In this document: positions 25,908-28,417 of the stretch, in pieces
How the letters are laid out: each line of letters starts with the position of its first letter
How positions within the stretch are numbered: position 1 is the first letter of the stretch
NCBI RefSeq assembly: GCF_946478835.1
Contig: NZ_CAMLDV010000031.1
Span: 1-28,417 of the forward strand
DNA: 28,417 nt
Direction of reading: 5' to 3'
Source of the DNA: an uncultured Bdellovibrio sp.
GTDB taxonomy: Bacteria; Bdellovibrionota; Bdellovibrionia; Bdellovibrionales; Bdellovibrionaceae
Notes under the pieces: generated by a model
What the model saw: the letters and a program-made list of their open reading frames with translations, nothing else
What the model was told of the DNA's origin: nothing
Databases searched by the model: none
Translations under genes and position numbers: made by a program

Positions 25908-26009
25908 ATGCGCAAACACACTTATATGCGTATTCGGCGTGTTTTAAAGATTGCTAAAGCGATCCTCGCGATCATTTTACTAATCTTGACGATAGTTAAG
26001 TCTTGGTGA
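25908..26009 (+). CDS. 33-residue hydrophobic peptide, type I toxin-like
   Basis: This is a short gene of 33 codons plus stop. The peptide starts with a basic part, MRKHTYMRIRRVLKIAK, followed by one strongly hydrophobic helix (AILAIILLILTIV) and KSW. AGGAGG lies six bases before the ATG and is held in a hairpin by the leader. A single membrane helix with a basic N-terminus and a locked ribosome binding site is the layout of type I toxins and other small membrane peptides. I do not recognise a named family, and the coding status rests on the ribosome binding site and peptide character. Confidence 0.55.
   Translation: MRKHTYMRIRRVLKIAKAILAIILLILTIVKSW
25921..25948 (-). promoter_or_regulatory. 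Candidate antisense promoter inside the small peptide gene
   Basis: On the minus strand TTTAAA (25948-25943), 16 bases, TATAAG (25926-25921). An RNA starting near 25914 would be antisense to the peptide start and all four leader hairpins and would end at the perfect terminator 25770-25794, making about 140 bases. The -35 is weak. Confidence 0.25.
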
Positions 26010-26093
26010 ATTTAAAGCAACTACTTCCCGACAAGTAACACGGTCCAAGGACCAGTGACTGGGAAACGGACTGTCCAATCTGGATAGGAAGGT

Positions 26094-26124
26094 AAAAAAC
26101 CCACTCTTTGAAGTGGGTTTTTTT
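26094..26124. terminator. Bidirectional terminator between the small peptide gene and pmm
   Basis: AAAAAA, stem CCCACT/AGTGGG (26100-26105 with 26112-26117), loop CTTTGA, then seven T (26118-26124). It works for plus-strand transcripts ending the small-peptide region and for the minus-strand gene whose stop is at 26150. The stretch 26010-26093 before it holds no gene; it has small inverted repeats such as GGTCC-AA-GGACC (26042-26053) and ACGGTCC pairing with GGACTGT (26040-26046 with 26068-26074). Confidence 0.85.
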
Positions 26125-26149
26125 GTGAATTCAAAAAAATAAAATCTAA

Positions 26150-27520
26150 TTAAAGATATTTATTTACGACAGCTTCAACGCGGCTGCGGATCTTATCGAG
26201 ACCTGCTTGGGATGAAGATTCGTAGCGTACAACGACAACGGGTTGTGTGTTTGAAGAACGGCAAAGAGCCCACCCGTCTGCGAAACTCAAACGAATGCCG
26301 TCAGTGAAGTCTACTTTGTAATCTGCACCTGGCCCGCCTGGGAAAGCCTCAATCATTTTTTCTACGATCAAAACTTTTTTCTCTTCTGTTGTGTCGATGC
26401 GGATTTCAGGAGTGTTAAATGCTGGTGGAAGACCTTCCAACAATTGTGGAATTGTCTTTCCTGTTTTTGCCAAGATTTCTACTAAACGAAGAGCTGCGTA
26501 AGGAGCATCGTCGTAACCGTAGTTGCGATCTGCGAAGAATACGTGTCCTGACATTTCTCCACCGAACGGAGCTTTTTCTACTTTGATTTTTTCTTTCACC
26601 AAAGAGTGACCTGTTTTCCACATAATCGGTTGGCCGCCGTGTTTTGCAACGTCTTGGTATAAACGATCAGAACATTTCACATCGCCGATGATCTTAGCCC
26701 CTTTTTGTGTCTCAAGAATCGCGCGAGAAATAACAACCATCAACTCGTCACCATAAACCATGCGACCTGTGTGATCGACAACACCGATACGATCTGCGTC
26801 GCCGTCAAAGCCAATACCGCAAACAGCACCCTCTTTAAGAACTTGTGCTTTAAGATCAACTAAGTTTTCTTCAACAGTTGGATCTGGATGATGATTCGGG
26901 AATCTGCCATCTGGTTCTTCAAAAAGAATTGTTGGATTTAATCCCACAGCATTGAAAAGACCGCGCACCACAGAGCCACCGGCGCCATTTCCACAATCCA
27001 AAACAACTTTTGTATCTTTGATTGTACCGAACTCTTTTTTGTAGCGCTCGTAGTACATTGGCTTGATATCAAAGCTCTCTTCAGAGCCTTTGCCATCGAT
27101 GAACTGACCTTTTTGAATGATCTCACGAAGTTTTTGAATTTCTGCACCGAAGATCGTGCCTTTGCCTACTGAGATTTTAAATCCGTTGTACTCTGGTGGA
27201 TTGTGCGAACCTGTCACTTGGATTGCGCCATTCACACCTTTCAACTCAAATGTTGAGAAGTAGCAAACGGGAGTTGTCACAAGGCCCAAGTGAATGACTT
27301 TTGCTCCGGATTCCATCATCCCTTTTGCAAGATTTCTGATGATAGCTGGAGAACTTTCGCGCGCGTCGTGACCCAAAGCGATTGTTGGATTCGTCACGCC
27401 CGCATTGTCTTTCATGTAAACGATAAACGCGCGACCCAAGAGATAAGCAAAGTGGTCGTCGAATTGGCCGTTGTAAACGCCGCGGATATCGTATTCTCTA
27501 AAAATGACGGGTTGAAACAT
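26150..27520 (-). CDS. Phosphomannomutase/phosphoglucomutase
   Basis: This is a 456-residue alpha-D-phosphohexomutase, which moves phosphate between C1 and C6 of mannose or glucose phosphate for envelope sugars. FREYDIRG opens the protein. The phosphoserine loop is VTGSHNPPEYNG (about residues 100-111), the metal-binding motif GFDGDADR, the sugar-binding loop GGEMSGH, and the C-terminal phosphate site RSSNTQP. The protein fits the AlgC/ManB group; substrate preference between mannose and glucose phosphate cannot be told. The ATG has GAGGTG upstream. The gene shares its strand with pdxA 45 bases upstream. Confidence 0.94.
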   Translation of the reverse strand: MFQPVIFREYDIRGVYNGQFDDHFAYLLGRAFIVYMKDNAGVTNPTIALGHDARESSPAIIRNLAKGMMESGAKVIHLGLVTTPVCYFSTFELKGVNGAIQVTGSHNPPEYNGFKISVGKGTIFGAEIQKLREIIQKGQFIDGKGSEESFDIKPMYYERYKKEFGTIKDTKVVLDCGNGAGGSVVRGLFNAVGLNPTILFEEPDGRFPNHHPDPTVEENLVDLKAQVLKEGAVCGIGFDGDADRIGVVDHTGRMVYGDELMVVISRAILETQKGAKIIGDVKCSDRLYQDVAKHGGQPIMWKTGHSLVKEKIKVEKAPFGGEMSGHVFFADRNYGYDDAPYAALRLVEILAKTGKTIPQLLEGLPPAFNTPEIRIDTTEEKKVLIVEKMIEAFPGGPGADYKVDFTDGIRLSFADGWALCRSSNTQPVVVVRYESSSQAGLDKIRSRVEAVVNKYL

Positions 27521-27565
27521 AAATCACCTCAATTATTTCAAATATTTAGATATAATTTTAGCGCT

Positions 27566-28417
27566 CTAGAGTCGAGCTAATTTTATCGCCCAGCGAATGG
27601 AATCAATCATCGAATGTGGATTTGCGATATTTTTACCAAAAATATCCTTCGCGGTCCCATGATCTACACTGGTGCGGACGAAAGGAATTCCAAGGCTGAT
27701 ATGCACACCACTATCCTGCCCGTGAATCATCTTAAATGGAATCAGTCCCTGATCGTGATAAAGAGTCAAATAAACCGAATAGCGCTTCCAATTAGATTCA
27801 AAGAAGGCCGCATCCGGAACCAGAGGCCCCTCCATGGGAATCTTATTTTCTTTCGCAAAATTAAGAAGCTGAGGAAACAAAAGAAGTTCTTCGTTACCGA
27901 TCAAACCTTTTTCGCCGGCGTGAGGATTTAATCCTAAAACACCAATCGGTTTTTTGCTTTGCGCAGGCGGAAGCTTTTTACGAAGCCCGTCGGCGTTTTT
28001 TAAAGCCTCTGCAAGAACCGTAAAATTTAAACTCTTTGAAATTTTAGAAACCGGCACATGAGCCGTGGCAAGAACCACATTAAATTTTTCGCCAACAAAA
28101 CCCATGTTCACGTGTTTTGCTTTCGAAAGACGTTTTAAAATATCGGTGTGACCAAGATCTTTAAAGCCCGCTTCTTTGATGCTTGTTTTTGACAGAGGAG
28201 CCGTAGCAATACCGTCGATCTTTTTTTGCAAGCAAGCCTTCGCACTGATCTCAACCCATTCAGCGGGTGAAAGATCAGAAGCGATGTCGATTAAGTAAGG
28301 GCCCTCAATCTTAAGGGCCTCTTCAAGAGAATCAACCGTGATGCGTGTCCATTTTTTATCGATGAGTTTAAGGTAGCGTGAGTCAGCCCCGTCCGCGCGC
28401 CACAAAATAAATTGAAC
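27566..28417 (-). CDS. pdxA: 4-hydroxythreonine-4-phosphate dehydrogenase PdxA (partial, 5' end missing)
   Basis: This enzyme of vitamin B6 synthesis oxidises 4-phosphohydroxy-L-threonine. The C-terminal 284 residues are in the window; the reading frame is open to the right edge, so the true start lies outside. The TTG at 28405 is not a real start. Motifs are ATAPLSKTSIKEAGF, GHTDIL, ATAHVPV, GLNPHAGEKGLIGNEE, GPLVPDAAF, YHDQGLIPFK, and PFVRTSVDHGTAKDI, with the metal-binding histidines in each. It could also be a PdxA2-type relative, but the motifs fit PdxA. Its neighbour is the sugar mutase gene downstream. Confidence 0.9.
   Translation of the reverse strand, partial: VQFILWRADGADSRYLKLIDKKWTRITVDSLEEALKIEGPYLIDIASDLSPAEWVEISAKACLQKKIDGIATAPLSKTSIKEAGFKDLGHTDILKRLSKAKHVNMGFVGEKFNVVLATAHVPVSKISKSLNFTVLAEALKNADGLRKKLPPAQSKKPIGVLGLNPHAGEKGLIGNEELLLFPQLLNFAKENKIPMEGPLVPDAAFFESNWKRYSVYLTLYHDQGLIPFKMIHGQDSGVHISLGIPFVRTSVDHGTAKDIFGKNIANPHSMIDSIRWAIKLARL

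Noticed and set aside
25765..25947. 60-codon plus-strand frame through the hairpin region after the MerR-type gene
   Set aside because: It runs through a perfect terminator and four hairpins, has no ribosome binding site and its product shows no domain-like composition.
25990..26093. c-di-GMP riboswitch or other known riboswitch after the small peptide gene
   Set aside because: The GEMM core bases (for example a GCAAAGC-type block between two paired stems) are not present in the right order.

Overview
This window is a chromosomal replication-origin region, most likely from Bdellovibrio or a close relative in the Bdellovibrionota. I infer this from the gene order, from split ATP synthase genes with two b-type subunits, from a bactofilin gene attached to parAB, and from the parS type. 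I could not search a database, so the species is open. Nearly all genes are core housekeeping genes.

Layout. From position 1 to about 13,140 almost everything is on the minus strand and reads away from the origin. The order from the origin outward is rpmH, rnpA, yidD, yidC, khpB (jag), mnmE, mnmG, rsmG, then parA, parB and a bactofilin gene, then the ATP synthase stalk and catalytic genes for b', b, delta, alpha and the first codons of gamma. One plus-strand lipoprotein gene sits between rsmG and parA. It is bracketed by two identical perfect 16-bp parS palindromes. From 13,325 to 24,632 everything is on the plus strand: dnaA, an oriC-like intergenic region, dnaN, recF, gyrB, gyrA, a TPR-like lipoprotein, and then atpZ, atpI, atpB and atpE. 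The F-ATPase genes are therefore split: the Fo a and c genes follow gyrase on one side of the origin, and the b/F1 genes lie on the other. Both sets point away from the origin.

The dnaA-dnaN gap holds DnaA-box-like sites, five tandem CTA triplets that fit DnaA-trio elements, and an AT-rich stretch.

The accessory part is about 24.7-26.1 kb. It holds a MerR-family regulator fused to a domain that looks like a degenerate Mur-ligase/cyanophycin-synthetase middle domain. A strong ribosome binding site and ATG lie in frame exactly at the domain boundary. Next come a perfect bidirectional terminator and a run of hairpins, the last of which pairs with the ribosome binding site of a 33-codon hydrophobic peptide. 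A bidirectional terminator closes the region. This looks like a type I toxin-antitoxin locus, but that is a hypothesis. The window ends with minus-strand genes for a phosphomannomutase/phosphoglucomutase and a partial pdxA.

Working together, the region covers replication initiation (DnaA, clamp, RecF, gyrase), origin segregation (ParABS plus bactofilin), membrane insertion and RNA processing (YidC, YidD, RnpA, KhpB), tRNA and rRNA modification (MnmE, MnmG, RsmG) and energy conversion (F-ATPase).
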